Source of the DNA: Akkermansiaceae bacterium UBA5688
GTDB lineage: Bacteria; Verrucomicrobiota; Verrucomicrobiia; Verrucomicrobiales; Akkermansiaceae
Assembly: GCA_002420315.1 (NCBI GenBank)
Contig: DIHU01000176.1
Coordinates: 1-6,910, forward strand
Reading direction: 5' to 3'
Length of the DNA stretch: 6,910 nt
Shown: positions 6,239 to 6,910 of the stretch, in pieces
How positions within the stretch are numbered: the stretch's first letter is position 1
Layout: each line of letters begins with the position of its first letter
Notes under the pieces: model-generated
Databases searched by the model: none
The model's input: the letters and a program-made list of their open reading frames with translations, nothing else
Told to the model about the DNA's origin: nothing
Position numbers and translations under genes: made by a program

Positions 6239-6889
6239 TTATTTTTTGGTTTGGATAGGAGTCTTTCGCTGAGGGAACAAAGTCCTGCAGATTTCGCAGA
6301 CAGTTCCATCACATCCTCTGGCCGAGCAATATTCACGCCCGTAGAAGATGATTTGCAGGTGAAGCTTGTTCCAAGCTTCTCGTGGGAAGAGTTTTTTTAA
6401 GTCCTCTTCAGTGCGTTTCACACTTCTACCATCTGTCAATTTCCACCTCTGGGCCAGACGGTGGATGTGAGTATCAACCGCAAATGCCGGAACACCGAAA
6501 GCTTGCGACATAACAACTGAGGCAGTTTTGTGGCCCACCCCAGGAAGCTCTTCAAGAGAAGCAAAGTTAGCTGGAACCTTACCACCGTGCTTACTTAACA
6601 AAATTTCTGACAAGCCGCGAATTGCTTTAGCTTTGCGAGGAGCTAATCCGCACGGTCTGACAATAGCGTCAATTTCCGCTACAGTCAGTTTCACCATCAA
6701 AGCAGCACTATCGGCTTTTTCGAACAGTGCAGGAGTGACCAGATTAACTCGAATATCTGTACATTGTGCGGACAAGAGCACGGCAACTAGGAGAGTAAAA
6801 GAATTCGTATGGTCCAGTGGAACTGGTGTCTCGGGATATAACTCTTCCAAGCGTCGAAGGATATAATCGGCACGTTCCTGTTTCAACAT
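6239..6889 (-). CDS. nth: Endonuclease III (DNA glycosylase/AP lyase)
   Basis: A 216-residue base-excision-repair enzyme that removes oxidised pyrimidines from DNA and cleaves the abasic site; its length matches the family (E. coli Nth is 211). The helix-hairpin-helix is at residues 115-126 (LPGVGHKTASVV). It contains the expected catalytic Lys121, and catalytic Asp139 follows in AVDTHIHR (137-144). An N-terminal LLSAQCTD segment (38-45) is also typical. The C-terminal cysteines are 188, 193, 198 and 201, spaced C-X4-C-X4-C-X2-C. The classical C-X6-C-X2-C-X5-C iron-sulfur pattern is not met, and no cysteine follows Cys201. The ATG start at 6889 gives a normal Nth N-terminus. The frame stays open from there to the window edge, so a longer form cannot be excluded. 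Upstream, AGGGATGGGGA is at best a weak ribosome binding site. MutY is unlikely because there is no C-terminal NUDIX-like domain. It is probably not functionally linked to the downstream genes. Confidence 0.95.
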   Translation of the reverse strand: MLKQERADYILRRLEELYPETPVPLDHTNSFTLLVAVLLSAQCTDIRVNLVTPALFEKADSAALMVKLTVAEIDAIVRPCGLAPRKAKAIRGLSEILLSKHGGKVPANFASLEELPGVGHKTASVVMSQAFGVPAFAVDTHIHRLAQRWKLTDGRSVKRTEEDLKKLFPREAWNKLHLQIIFYGREYCSARGCDGTVCEICRTLFPQRKTPIQTKK

Positions 6890-6910
6890 TCCCCATCCCT
6901 GCCCAAGGAG

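Overview
The window carries six protein-coding genes, all on the minus strand. Read in the direction of transcription (high to low coordinates) they are: nth (endonuclease III), a MotA/TolQ/ExbB-family proton-channel protein, two different ExbD/TolR-family proteins, a 1006-residue secreted tetratricopeptide-repeat (TPR) protein and a 304-residue secreted TPR-like protein. Nothing on the plus strand looks like a real gene, and I see no tRNA, rRNA, CRISPR array, insertion sequence or phage remnant. It is an ordinary chromosomal, vertically inherited-looking region with moderate G+C by eye.

Organism: a Gram-negative (diderm) bacterium, because there is an ExbB/ExbD energiser plus two proteins with Sec signal peptides. 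The order ExbB-ExbD-ExbD-large TPR-small TPR next to nth, the variant iron-sulfur cysteine pattern of Nth, and the lack of Shine-Dalgarno sequences most resemble Verrucomicrobiota or a relative in the PVC group. This is recognition by eye, not a database result, and I hold it at about 55-60%.

Layout: nth (6239-6889) is followed by a 157-base gap holding two near-palindromes and a weak candidate promoter. ExbB (5287-6081), ExbD-1 (4773-5222) and ExbD-2 (4262-4738) form a tight block with gaps of 64 and 34 bases. A 137-base gap then contains a strong intrinsic terminator, only 27 bases before the start of the large TPR gene (1104-4124). The small TPR gene (155-1069) follows after 34 bases, and a second strong terminator (101-131) closes the cluster.

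Working model: ExbB and the two ExbDs make an inner-membrane, proton-motive-force-driven motor. The two signal-peptide-bearing TPR proteins would be its periplasmic partners, in place of the TonB or TolA that is absent here. The mid-cluster terminator would set a lower level, or a separate control, for the TPR proteins relative to the motor. The domains and structures are visible in the sequence; the coupling of TPR proteins to the motor is inferred from gene order.
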